In this document: positions 1 through 11,700 of the stretch, piece by piece
How the letters are laid out: every line of letters begins with the position of its first letter
Numbering within the stretch: position 1 is the first letter of the stretch
From: Henricia sp. BOLD:AAB3569
Lineage: Eukaryota; Echinodermata; Asteroidea; Spinulosida; Echinasteridae
Assembly: GCA_037783545.1 (NCBI GenBank)
Contig: JBBELK010000303.1
Coordinates: forward strand, 682,001-746,000
DNA length: 64,000 nt
Direction: 5' to 3'
Made by a program: the position numbers and the translations under genes
The notes under the pieces: generated by a model
Told to the model about the DNA's origin: nothing
The model's input: the letters and a program-made list of their open reading frames with translations, nothing else
The model's database searches: none

Positions 1-508
1 CTGCAGCGTTTGAGGTGGATTTCGCGCTGACCAGTGTACTTTATACAGAAATATTACTGCAGCGTTTGAGGTGGTTTTCAGGCAGACCAATATGCTTCAC
101 GCACAAATATTACAGCAGCGTTTGAGGTGGTTTTCAGGCAGACCAATATACTTTATTTAAAAAAAATTACTGCAGCGTTTGAGGTGGATTTCGCGCTGAC
201 CAGTGTACCTTATACAAAAATATTACTGCAGCGTTTGAGGTGGTTTTCAGGCAGACCAATATAATTTATTTAAAAAAAATTACTGCAGCGTTTGAGGTGG
301 ATTTCGCGCTGACCAGTGTACTTTATACAAAAACATTACTGCAGCGTTTGAGGTGGATTTCGCGCTGACCAGGTGTACCTTATACAAAAATATTACTGCA
401 GCGTTTGAGGTGGTTTTCAGGGAGACCAATAGGCTTTACGCAGAAATATTACTGCAGCGTTTGAGGTGGATTTCGCGCTGAACGGTGTACTTGCTACAAA
501 AATATTAA
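1..508. repeat. tandem array, nine copies of a 56-57 bp unit
   Basis: Units begin near 1, 57, 113, 170, 226, 283, 339, 396 and 452, each with CTGCAGCGTTTGAGGTGG (third copy CAGCAGCG). Two unit types differ after this core: type A has ATTTCGCGCTGACCAGTG, type B has TTTTCAGGCAGACCAATA. The order is A B B A B A A B A. The array is cut by the window edge. One orphan unit fragment lies at 859-876. Confidence 0.95.
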
Positions 509-1540
509 TACAGCCTTTGACTCCTATCTCCCTTCCCCTCCTCTCCCCTCGACCGCCCCAACCCTGTCCCGGCCCACCCCTGCCCCAACCCCACCCCAAC
601 CACACACCCTCCAAGCCAAGTAAATGCAAGTCGTATCATGGAGCTATATGGTCGTATACAGCCAAAACAAACACAAAACCCTAATTATTTTCCATTGATG
701 CAAGCCGAATCGCTAATAATTTGTCTCGTTGAAAGCTAATGGTAGGCGTACTATTGTACCATTTTATGCCAAAGGACTAGGTGAAGTCTAATTTAGAAGC
801 AAAATGTGTGCCGCCCTCATTCGACCTTTTCTTCGGATATTTCTTGAATTTTGAAAACATTACTGCAGCGTTTGAGATTTAACATCCACCTTATTTTTAA
901 AGATCCGGCGTGGAAAAAAACAAATTTCTTTTTTCTTAGTGTCTGCACTTCCCACGCCTATCTCTTAGAAAATTTCACTTTGTGGATAGTCGATGTGGTG
1001 TTTGATTACAAATTAGTGCAATACATGGTGGTAAATAGTATGTAAGCGTATTTAGAAGTCAAACTAGGTACTTTCTGTTCGTTAAATATCCATTTTTAAC
1101 AAAGATCCGGAAGATCCGGAGGGTCCGACTTTTACAAACTGCCCACATGTAACGCTCGGTTGGCGGCGGATCAACGATCGATGGCTTTTTTTTGTATTGT
1201 AAGAGCCCGAAAACAACACCAAGAGATCAGCCTACAGATCATGCAGGTCAAACTGTATGCAGGTAAGCTAGATTAGTAGATAGCTGAAAGTAGGCCTATT
1301 CATTGCTCATTTTACTGGAGCTGCCAAGGCAAAGGCGTTGCGCTACGTGACGCCATCGCGATCGCCCGCGCAAATACTTGGAATAGGATGGAATTCGGGT
1401 CATGTCGTCCCCGGGTCAACTTGCAACCGTGTCAACTCGCCCCCGTGTCAAGTCGTCCCCAAGTCAAGTCGTCCCCAAGAACATAAACGATATCAACAGG
1501 TTAGGGACATCGGCTCGTTCTAGGAACGGTAGCTTAGGCT
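509..1540. other. intergenic stretch with C-rich tract and short tandem repeats
   Basis: A C-rich pyrimidine tract occupies 517-615. A short degenerate repeat of about 15 bp (GTGTCAAGTCGTCCCC-like) occupies 1398-1485. No coding frame here looks genuine, and I recognise nothing else. Confidence 0.6.
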
Positions 1541-3166
1541 TACTTTTAGAAGGCTAAAAGCATGAAAAGTGTTATTTTTAACGTTTATATTGGGACGTTA
1601 TCATTTTCTATATAGCGGCCCCATACCAATTTATCCCCGTTCGCTACCGTACATTTTGCTGCACGCGGTTAGTCAGTCAGCTTTCCTTTCATCAAGTGGA
1701 TTGTTGTAATTTTGCCTCGAAATTAGAATCACACCAAAATATTTCCAGCTGATTGTGTCCTGCATTGGTTTTAGATATTCTTGATTGGAAAACAAACAAA
1801 AAAGAACTACTTACATTGCCGTTTTTCAATAAAAAACGTCTATTTCCGACAATCTTCGACGAGAGAATCTGTTGTTACGATGTGACCAGCTAAAATAAAG
1901 TTGGCTAGGCTTAACGCTTGGGGGCGCTCCAGCATTTTCGGAGTCGACTCCGATTCCAAAAAAGAATCAAAATTCTATTCCAGATCGATTCCATTTTTCG
2001 TATGAAAACATACGTGAACACTGCGATTTCTTATTGTGTCCAGGACGGTAACCCATTCTAATCGATTCTAGTGTGGAGTCGCGCCAAAGTTCGACGTGGT
2101 CTTTTTTGCGAACGTACAGTTGGTGTGCCTCTACGGAGGCCCAATGAGAGTACGGGTGGCGATCTTATGTCACACGCATTTATAGGGCGCGGCATACAAT
2201 GTACAGTTTCGTTTGACGTTCTCTTTGGGCGTCCGTCAATGCACAACTACACGTTTGCAATCGTTTTTATCGTGATAAGGAGTCCGAGAAATTTCTTCGT
2301 CGAAGATTGTCGGAAATAGACGTTTTTGATTCAAAAACGGCAATGTAAGTAGTGCTTTTTATTTGTCTTCTAATCAAGAATATCTAAAACCACTACAGGA
2401 AACAACTAGCTGGAAATAGTTGGGTGTGATTCTAATTTCGAGGCAAAATGACAACAATCCAGTGCATGAAAGGGGTACCTTCTGTCCCTACGGGAGATCC
2501 CGTAGGGACAGAATCATTCTGTCTAGCACGCGGCAAGATGGCCGCCGTACCCCAAACTCTAGTTCACCATACAGTAAAAATTAAACATTGAAAAACTTAT
2601 CATGGAAGTACCTGGAATCTTCAGAATGTATAGTACCGTGGTCCGTTTTACCCGATGATTCTTCTAAACGGAAAAAAAACAAGTCCAACGTAATTTTTCT
2701 TGACATTTTCGAGCACTCTCGAGACAACAGCCGTGTTACAGACGAACAAAAGATCATTGTACTGCTAGTGACGTCATACAATGAGATGACCACAAGAGGG
2801 CGGTATATCTGGGCTCTGACTGCTCACCTCTACTCACGTGGTAAATGTCGCTGTTGTCTCGAGAGTGCTCGAAAATGTCAAGAAAAATTACGTTGGACTT
2901 GTTTTTTTCTGTTTAGAAGAATCATCGGGTAAAACGGACCACGGTACTACATTCTGAAGATTCCAGGTACTTCCATGATAAGTTTTTCAATGTTTAATTT
3001 TTACTGTATGGTGAACTAGAGTTTGGGGTACGGCGGCCATCTTGCCGCGTCCAGCAAAATGTACGGTAGCGAACGGGGTTAAATTGGTATGGGGCTAAAA
3101 GTGTATAGAAAATGATAACGTCCCAATATAAACGTTAAAAATAACACTTTTAGCCTTCTAAAAGTA
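1541..3166. mobile_element. Mutator-like foldback element 1
   Basis: Flanked by the perfect 9-bp duplication GCTTAGGCT (1532-1540 and 3167-3175). Ends are inverted (TACTTTTAGAAGGC and complement), with outer arms of about 130 bp (1541-1675 and 3045-3166). Two further inverted pairs are nested inside: about 1690-1880 with 2300-2475, and about 2525-2730 with 2853-3055. Nine-bp duplications plus long terminal inverted repeats are typical of Mutator-like elements. No transposase is seen, so it is non-autonomous. Confidence 0.85.
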
Positions 3167-3325
3167 GCTTAGGCTCTTCAAACTCAATGAACATTATGTT
3201 TCCCGTAACATTTTTGTCAAGCCCAAGTGAGGCAACTATTTCATTATTCATTATTTTGTAGCATTTCATTATTTGCAAAATAACGGCTATTTGATCAAAA
3301 CTTAACGCACTCTATACCCTCTGAT

Positions 3326-4458
3326 TACTTTTAGAATGCTAAAAGTGTTTATTTGACGTTTATATTGGGACGTTAGTATTTTTTATATTTAACTTTTAGC
3401 CCCTTAACGTTTTAACCCCCTTCTGTAACGGTATATTGTACCATGTCACATTGTGCCCTCCATTGTGCCCTCCATAGTGCTTATTTGCATATCATGTATA
3501 TTCATGTACCAAGTGCATGATGGGAAAAACCATGCCTTCCCCTGGGTTGGCAAGATGGCTCCTGTGAGCTGATTGGACGCATGTGTGATTAAACCTGTTT
3601 ATCCTTCGTATAGTTGTCGTTAATCCTCTCTGTCTTTCGTGTCCTGTTTATCCATCCGAACCTTAAAGTAACGCTGAACCCGTTACACTTCGTCATGTAG
3701 AACATTCCTGCACGCCCTGAATAGTCCAAATACCCGTGTGAAAAATCTTACCGTAAATTCCAAATCAGACATTTAAAAGCACACCATGGAGGTCCTTGTA
3801 ATCTCAAGACTTCTGTACCCTTGTCGTTCTTTTTCCATGATGACTCAAACATCAAAAAAGGATAAAAGGGAGCAAAATTTGGAGTAAAATCGACAAATCT
3901 GGAACAGACGGGGGACTTGACTTCGCTACTATTGCGTCAAAAGGAAAGTAGTCCCACCAACGCAGATGGATTTTGTTTACACTATGTTAAGCCTAGACTG
4001 GTCCCCTGTTTATGTGCGCTACGCTGCTCTCGCTCACATACGACGCGTGGGGAAGTAAATATGTGGACAGGGGGCCAGTCTAGGCTTAACATAGTGTAAA
4101 CAAAATCCATCTGCGTTGGTGGGACTACTTTCCTTTTGACGCGATAGTAGCGAAGTCAAGTCCCCCGTCTGTTCCAGATTTTGCTCCTTTTTATCCTTTT
4201 TTGATGTTTGAGTCATCATGGAAAAAGAACGACAAGGGTACAGAAGTCTTGAGATTACAAGGACCTCCATGGTGTGCTTATGTCTGATTTGGAATTTACG
4301 GTAAGATTTTTCACACGGGTATTTGGACTATTAAGGGCGTGCAGGAATGTTCCACACGACGAAGGGGGTTAAAATGTTAAGTGGCTAAAAGTGTTATATA
4401 AAAAATGATAACGTCCCAATATAAACGTCAAATAAACACTTTTAGCCTTCTAAAAGTA
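3326..4458. mobile_element. Mutator-like foldback element 2
   Basis: Flanked by the perfect 9-bp duplication CCCTCTGAT (3317-3325 and 4459-4467). The outermost about 100 bp match element 1, so they are one family. The interior is a second, unrelated inverted repeat of about 300 bp (about 3700-4010 against 4068-4360), leaving a loop of about 60 bp. Confidence 0.85.
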
Positions 4459-4467
4459 CCCTCTGAT

Positions 4468-5284
4468 AGTGTGTTAAAACACAACCCTGATCAATTTAGA
4501 CACAAATTTGTATTTATTAAAATATCCTTCACCAATTCCCAGGTATTTATGATTTATTTAAGGATCAAGATATATTTAAATAACGAAACCATGAAGGGTA
4601 TCAAATGCAGATCCAGAATGAGATGTACATGTAGGCCTATAGCCATTGATTGTGAAGTCATGGAAGTGGACGGCTCTTCCCGGTCCTTTGCGGCTGTGGT
4701 GGCTCTCTCTACAGTTGTTTGTACTTCAAAGCACACAAAGCTTGACAAATTTCGTGAGCCAAGCATTTGGCCAGGTCAACAGCTGCTTTGGACATGTTGG
4801 AGTTTTGTGAAAATCCAACATAGGCGGATATTGGTACATGATTAACACTTGTTACCGAGTTCGACAATTGACTCAAATAACTGCAACAAAGTCCATGTTT
4901 GAGACACAGTCGTAAAAGTCCATGGCATCTTGGTTGCACCCCTTTATTGTATCTTCACTGACACAAACATTTTATCTGTCTCGCATCATTCAACCTTCTC
5001 CAAAACACGACAAACGATGCGATTCTACGCGTCGACAGTAGTATAAAGCTAGCCGCAGTCAACTTATCTAAAAAGTCGGCATTTCGTGTGTACGTACCGG
5101 TATACATACCTTATGGACTACCCCAAGGCAACATTTTAACATGATGATAATGAGACTTTTGGGCTGGGTCCAGCAGCAATTGAAGCCACAGCCTCCATAA
5201 AATTTCTTTCCTGAGCTGTTGGTATTTTAAAAAATTGTGTTTCTGGTAAATTGTTTTTCCCCAGTTCAAACAGGCTTGTAAACA
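4468..5284. other. upstream region of NEK9
   Basis: Contains several open frames on both strands, none with recognisable homology, and a short CpG-containing stretch near 5005-5035. The minus-strand frame 4709-4939 could be an exon of a divergent neighbour, but nothing confirms it. Confidence 0.4.
5042..5048 (+). promoter_or_regulatory. possible TATA box of the NEK9 gene
   Basis: TATAAAG about 240 bp before the start codon, just after a short CpG-containing stretch (5005-5035). It is the only TATA-like sequence at a sensible distance. Since exon 1 has acceptor-like AGs at 5264 and 5273, the true first exon could lie elsewhere, so this is a weak call. Confidence 0.22.
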
Positions 5285-5704
5285 ATGTCAGCCAAGAGTC
5301 TCCGTGAAGCTTCCAGTGATGCTGATACCAGTACCCCAAAGAGAGATCAGCAGACAAGTAGAAAAAAGGCTTCATCAGAGACTGATTTAAAACTTAAAAG
5401 TGAAAATGCCAACGTCTCCAACCCTGCAAAAAAGGCAGAAACAACTGACCAACAGAAATCAAACCAGTGCTCAGGACAGCGACTATTGCTTCTTTCAAAT
5501 AAAATCAAGAATCACAACATTGTTGGCAGTTCTCTACTTCAAAATGTCAGACTTGTGCAATACAGATACGAAGCAGGTGCTGTTGATGCTATTTTCAGCC
5601 AGATTGTACAAGCATTAAATGGGAGCAAAGTTGAAAGCGTAGCTTGCATTTTGCATACCAAGCCTGGGAACATCTTGCTGTGTACAAATGGAGAGGAAAA
5701 AGAG
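5285..5704 (+). CDS. NEK9: NEK9 exon 1: start codon and first half of DUF4347-like domain
   Basis: Encodes residues 1-140 in phase 0. The ATG is preceded in frame by TAA at 5279-5281, so it is the first possible start. Residues 1-75 are Lys/Ser/Thr/Asp-rich and probably disordered. From about residue 80 a folded region begins, with a hydrophobic strand and then [10 protein letters not shown] (119-128) holding H124. The donor is gtgaga at 5705. Pyrimidine-rich AGs at 5264 and 5273 suggest that a non-coding 5' exon is spliced on upstream. Confidence 0.82.
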
Positions 5705-8700
5705 GTGAGATACAATGTGTACATTTGTACATGATGTGCAGTCTGCAACTCTATGTACCGAGCAACAAAAGAAACACAAATTTTCAGTTTAATCAAAATT
5801 TGAAAATTTCTTTTGTAATACATGTACCTACATTGTAACACTGGAAGTTGACATCGAAATATTCACATACAGTAAACTCTCATTATAGCGCTCTTCAAGG
5901 GACCGGAATAATTTGAGCTTTATATCCAGAGAGCGCTACCATATAACAAATGCATACACAATGCGGAGAATAGCAGCCGGGACTTAAAGGGCCCCTTATT
6001 TAGGATTTTTATCAATGAAATCTATGCTTTAAAACCACTTTACTCAGTTAAAGTCATAAAAATCCTATTTGGAGCTTGCTTTGGGGGTTAAAACAAAGGT
6101 TTTTACTTTTTATGCTAATGAAAATATGTATATTCATGACCAAGGTCACGACGTCACAAGAGGCAAACACAGGAAAATCACATTGACCTGTGCACAAAAG
6201 ATTCCACTTTTTTCTCAATTTTCCTGAAACTTTTGTGATCCATAGCTGTTTGAGTTTGTTTTACATGTTGCCTGCTGTAAGCCATGACAAAACTGGGGGT
6301 AGAAACTGCAGCAATTTGCCACAAGTCCAACTTGAAGTCTTATGTTTTTTCTTAACTTTTCCCTTCTGTCTTCCTTATGTGATGCACTCAAAACAGCGCC
6401 CTCTGTCTGATTTATTGCAATGAAATCTTCAAAGTTGAAAAATGCCACCTTTTATTGATTTTACATCCAAACGAACAATAGTATGTCTTGCAGAACAAGT
6501 AATCCGTCATTATGAAGCAAAGCTTAGGCATAAAGTTGTTTAGGACGTCACAGGCCCTTTAAAAAGAAAGAGCTTTATATCGAGAAGAGCTTTATATCAG
6601 GGGGTGTTATAACGAGAGTTTACTGTAACAGCTTAAATATGCATCAGTGCATAAAGCTGTGTGCTGAAAATTCCCACTCTCAGATTTACTGCTTTTTTGG
6701 AGGTCAAACTACATGTATGACAAAATGATGGGGTTCAAGTTTTCTGATCCCTGGATAACCCCCTGGGGTTGGTGCCTTCAGTTCCCCTGCCTTCAGACCA
6801 ACCAGGCGCCCATTTTTGGCAATAATAAACCGATGTCAGGACTTGCCCTTAATTTTTTCTGAGAGTAGCCCACTGGGCTAGTAAAATTTTTTTACTAGCC
6901 CGCAGAAATTTTTACTAGCCCATGAAATGTTTGAAAAAAAAAAAAAAAAAAGCATTAAAATATTGACTAGCACTGTCTACTGAGAAAGTTGATTTTTGTT
7001 CATCCGCCCCTGGCTAGAAATCACTGTCGCTGGTAGTGGAGTCGGGAAGTTCTTCCTCCTCTTCTTCAGTCCTTCATTTTTTTTAAAGTCAGGAGAGCCC
7101 TAAATTGCTCTTCTGAGATAATCGAGGAGAGCTAATAGCTCTCCTAATAAAAAAAAAATTCCTTAAAATCTTTGAAAACACACTGTATATGGACTTTTGG
7201 GGAAAAATCAAATGTTTAGCCTGTTTGGGGCCGAGTCAGTCTGGGGCCGAGTTTGTACACAAGGCAATGGGGGCCGAGTTGGTCTGGGTCCGAGTTTGTA
7301 CACAAGGCAATTGGGGCCGAGTTGGTCTGGGGCCGAGTTTGTACACAAGGCAATTGGGGCCGAGTCAGTCTGGAGCCGAGTTTGTACACAAGGCAAAGGG
7401 GGCCGAGTTGGTCTGGGGCCGAGTTTGGGGCCGAGCCTGTCTGGGGCCGCAGTCGGATACCAGATGCATGTATGTCTATGCACGTATATTGCACACAAGC
7501 TGTGTTGGACACAATGCAGACCCAAGCTAGCTGTGGCCGTGTGTTGCACGTGGAAAAATGCAATGCGCAATCGTTGTTTGCATGCCGCAAAAGGTAAAGC
7601 TTTGAAGAGTTCGTTTTATTTCCAATAATCACATCTGGAAAACAAGGAACGTGCACATGTTTTAAGTAGCCCGCCGGGCAAGTTGAAAAGTGGATTTTAC
7701 TTGCCCACAGCAGTTTTTACTAGACAATGTACGCCGGGCTAGCGTTAAGGTCGAGCCCTGGATGTACACAATATTAGGGTCGTTTTAGATGTTTTCGAGA
7801 AAGCCAAACTGTCCATTTATGACACTTTCAAAGTGACCAGAAGTGCATGGCTACCACTGACTTCTGGTGTAGAACTCTCGTATACAATTGCCATCATCAT
7901 CCACATCAGTTTCAAGGTCATTATTACACCACCCTCTGAACATTTTGCAACCATAGACCGTGTTTACACTTGATCCCGAGCTCGGGATCGAACACCGAGC
8001 TTGGGATCAGCCCCGGATCACAAATACACTGTAGGTGTAAACACTCTCGGAACCAAACTGGCCCCGGATCAGACCCCGAGATTTTGGTCTCGCGATGGCG
8101 GAGGGTTCGATCCCGAGCTCGGGATCAGTTTGCGGTTAGCTGGGCAATAAATCTTCCCCACATCCTGTTGCGGGCTAATTAGTGCGCGAAAATTCCAGGG
8201 GAGCCCGCGCTCGTATTATGTATACATGTACACGTAGTACATATACACGCACACAGCTGGGTACCACTGGTTCCATGCATTGCAGGCATATGCCTGGACA
8301 AAATGCATGATACCCCGACGCGACTCATGTGATGCAACGCTGAGAATCTCGATCGCTGGTGTCCGTTACGAAAACACAACGTACTACAAACGTAATTGGT
8401 ATCCTGCATTCAGCAATCTCTTTTGCGTGTCCGATACAAACTTCACACGTTGAGAAAAAGTTTCTGTATTTCCTCTACTTTCTGCAACTTCTCTACTTTC
8501 TGCAACTATCTAGCGACACTTTGTCATTATCATACAGCTTAGTTTTTAGTTGTTATATCAAGGATTTCGGAGTGTCATTCAACAATTTCCGACATAGCAT
8601 AAGTTGACATTATTTCGTCGTGAAGAGAAGTTGACGAAGACGAAGTAGCCGAGTCGAGTTGTCTTCGTGTGAAAAGATGGCAAACGAAGTTCGCGGGCGC

Positions 8701-11700
8701 TCGTGGAGCAACGACAAACTGGCGAAGTTTTTGGACATTTGGGCCAGCGCAGAAATAATGGCTAAACTGGACGGAACATGTCGGAATTCTGCTGCGTTAG
8801 CTTGACCTTTGACTGCAACTTCTGGCTCCGCGCTCGGGATCAACAACAGATATAAACGCGGCACTCGAGACCATTGCGGTTAACCTCAACACATTCTTAT
8901 CAGGGGGTCAATCTTGATCCCGAGCTCGGGACCAGTGTAAACACGGTCATAGAGCCTCAGGTCAAGGACGTAATAGCCATTAAAACACTAGAAACAACTG
9001 GTTCGGTGGATACCAGCTGCCTGTCATGTAAAATTCTCCCAGGACTCTTTGTACCTACATGTATGTCTGCTATGTAAGCATCAGCCCAAATCTAGTCGTC
9101 TTTGTGATAGTGTGGCGAAATCGGAAAGACGGGGAAAATATGACCAAGAGAAATCCCACCGCTGCCACTATTGTGGCAAAAATTAGAGGAGGCCGACCAA
9201 TCCCCCGGGTTTGGTCAGCCGATAGGGTATCCGACGATACCCTACAGCAGTGCTGCCACTAGGCGAAATAGAGTTTCACCTTTCCTGGTGCGTCTTGGGT
9301 TCCATCTGTCGACAGGAATGAGTTGTGATGCTTTCCAGTTAATAACATGGACCTTTTTGTGTGAGTTTTTTACTACGGCTGATTTGTCATAGTCTCCTCT
9401 CCGTCTCTGAGCGATGTTTGATGTTTTATTGTCTGGTGGGTACCGGTACATGTACATGTACATGTACCGGGTAGGTCCCGACCAGTCCTGCCGATACACA
9501 CCTTTCCACATTCGCAGGGGATCATGTACACTATAGCTTGTCTTGCTTTTCCTAGTGGGTCTGTATGGTGACTTGGAGTTTTCTGGTCGATGAGTGGTAC
9601 ATTATACATTGTAGTTTGATGTTGGCATTGTAGAAAATGCGTTGAATCTTGTGAGAGGCACTCCCTATGTAAGGGAGGTAGACTGTGGTCCTATACCGGT
9701 AAGTGATTGGGTATAGGGATCCGACAGCCACAGGTCATCAGATCGTGGGTCTTTACTTGTTTTCTCAGGATGGAAGCCTGCAGGATATGGTCTGACTTGT
9801 GGTTCCAGATGGGATCCAATAATAGTTGAGAAAAACTTGCGTGCGTGCGTGCGTGTGTGTTGCATGAATTTTCCATCGACCGCCTTCGAAAGCCTAACTG
9901 GACATCCTGGAAAGGTGAATCTCCGTACTTTCGTAGGTTTACATGTAGGCCTTAAACTCTTTCACTTGATACGTGGCAGCACTACCGTACATGTACGGTA
10001 GGGTACATGATCTTCCGAAAGATCCCGGAAATCGGTTAGATTGCAGATGATATTACATGTACTGGGCTTTAAAAAATAATGTATAGTATATTATGTGACT
10101 CTTTCATCAGATTCTTTCACCGAGTAATGTCGCAGAACAGAATGTTGTTGCAAGTTTTTTCAAATCTCTTGTCACAACATTTTGTGAGGAAGGTTGTGAA
10201 GGGACAAGGTTTGATCTGCTTGCTTGTAGTGGCTTGAGGCCCTCTGATATTGGCCATCTAGCACCAGCTTTGGAAAAGTTACTTGAGGTGAGTACAGAAT
10301 ATTAAGATGAACACTTTGCCTATAAACCTGCCACACGTGTATCTACTGCGTAAAAAGGTAATCATCATGTTCATGGCTATTTGCTCAGCATGTATGTAGC
10401 TCGCTGTGTTCGATCAATTGTTTGTCGTGAAACCATGAGACAAACATCTGTCCTGATTGATTTTTTTTGCGCGAGGTGAAAACCTCACTGTGTGCGGAAG
10501 GGATGGGACGTTTTAACCGTTTAACCGAAGAAAAAAAAAGAAACTGGTTTTGCTAAACGTTTAAACATAACCTAATTTTAAATAATTTGCATTAGTTTTC
10601 AGAGGGTTATTTGTAATGACTTCATGAAATAACATATATTTATATGGGGTCGTAGTTATTTTGACCAGGTTAAGAGTTAACGATTATTTTGGGGGCCTTC
10701 TACGGTTATTGTGTGCATTGCATACATGTACATCTATAAACACCAGCAACAGTCTTTGGTGTCGCCGAACGGTTAACCGGTTAACTGACACTTGAAAGAC
10801 TTGTAAACCGGTTTCTGAATTAACCGTCAATTCCCATTGCTAGTGTGCAGGTGTGTGGCAAACCTGAGCTACGTGTAATGACAAAACAAATAAATGTGAT
10901 TTCACTGAAATCACATTTATTGAAATTTACTGAAATTTTCAGTAAGTTGGACCCACTGAAAGTTTGGTGGCTTTGACAGAGCCCCATACCGTACCATAGT
11001 CTTGATATCAAGTGGATAGGGGTTCTGTTTTCATTGGCTAGTGACATTCATCTTGGCTCACCACATGTACATGTAGCTTACATTGTAGGTTTGCTGCACA
11101 ACGTGAGGTTTTCGTCTCGTTTTTCGTCAGAAAAAACAATTTAAACAAGATTTTGTTTGTGAGGCAGAAAATGCAGCATAACGGGTAGCTACATGTATGT
11201 GAGTAAACGGCCACAAATGATGTTTTGCTCATCAGCAGGTACAGGTTGTTCTCGCGCTGGGCAGGCTTTGTGATGTGAAATACATGTACACGTATTTCAA
11301 ACCACAGTGAAAGTAGGTGTTGGTTTTTGATTGTCATAGCTTTCAGAAATGCATGCAGATGGGTTTGGGATAAGTCATCACACTCAAAACATGTTTTCAT
11401 GGACATACAATGTACACAGTAAACCATTTAAGTTCAAATGTTTACATGCATGTTCATGAATGTTTATAACAATTTTAAAAAAGTGGCTTTTTTTTACCAG
11501 GGTCTTTCATACAGTACATTGCCCATCGTTTGAGGGACACTAGTCAAACTGCATGTAAATATACATTTGTTAAAACTTGCCCTTGACAATGCTTGGCCTT
11601 AAAATAGTGAGTTTTATTCAGACCATATGGTAAGGTTTTGGTTCTCATATTTGATGACAGGTTCCTGTTGGAATTTCGAAAGAAATTCTTGGGACAGACA

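Noticed and set aside
1..508. CRISPR array
   Set aside because: The units are contiguous variants of one sequence with no unique spacers, and the genome is eukaryotic.
2588..2932. 114-codon frame in foldback element 1
   Set aside because: It spans an inverted repeat and has a mirror frame on the other strand; no domain is visible.
4405..4845. 146-codon open frame on the plus strand before NEK9
   Set aside because: It starts inside the end of foldback element 2 and has no recognisable pattern; the overlapping minus-strand frames are equally plausible and equally unsupported.
4709..4939. Minus-strand frame as the first exon of a divergent neighbour sharing a promoter with NEK9
   Set aside because: No splice partner, no homology and no second exon could be found to the left.
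5539..5841. 100-codon antisense frame over exon 1
   Set aside because: Shadow of the real exon; its sequence has no pattern of its own.
7189..7656. Several 110-146 codon frames on both strands
   Set aside because: They are produced by the 43-bp minisatellite within a transposon.
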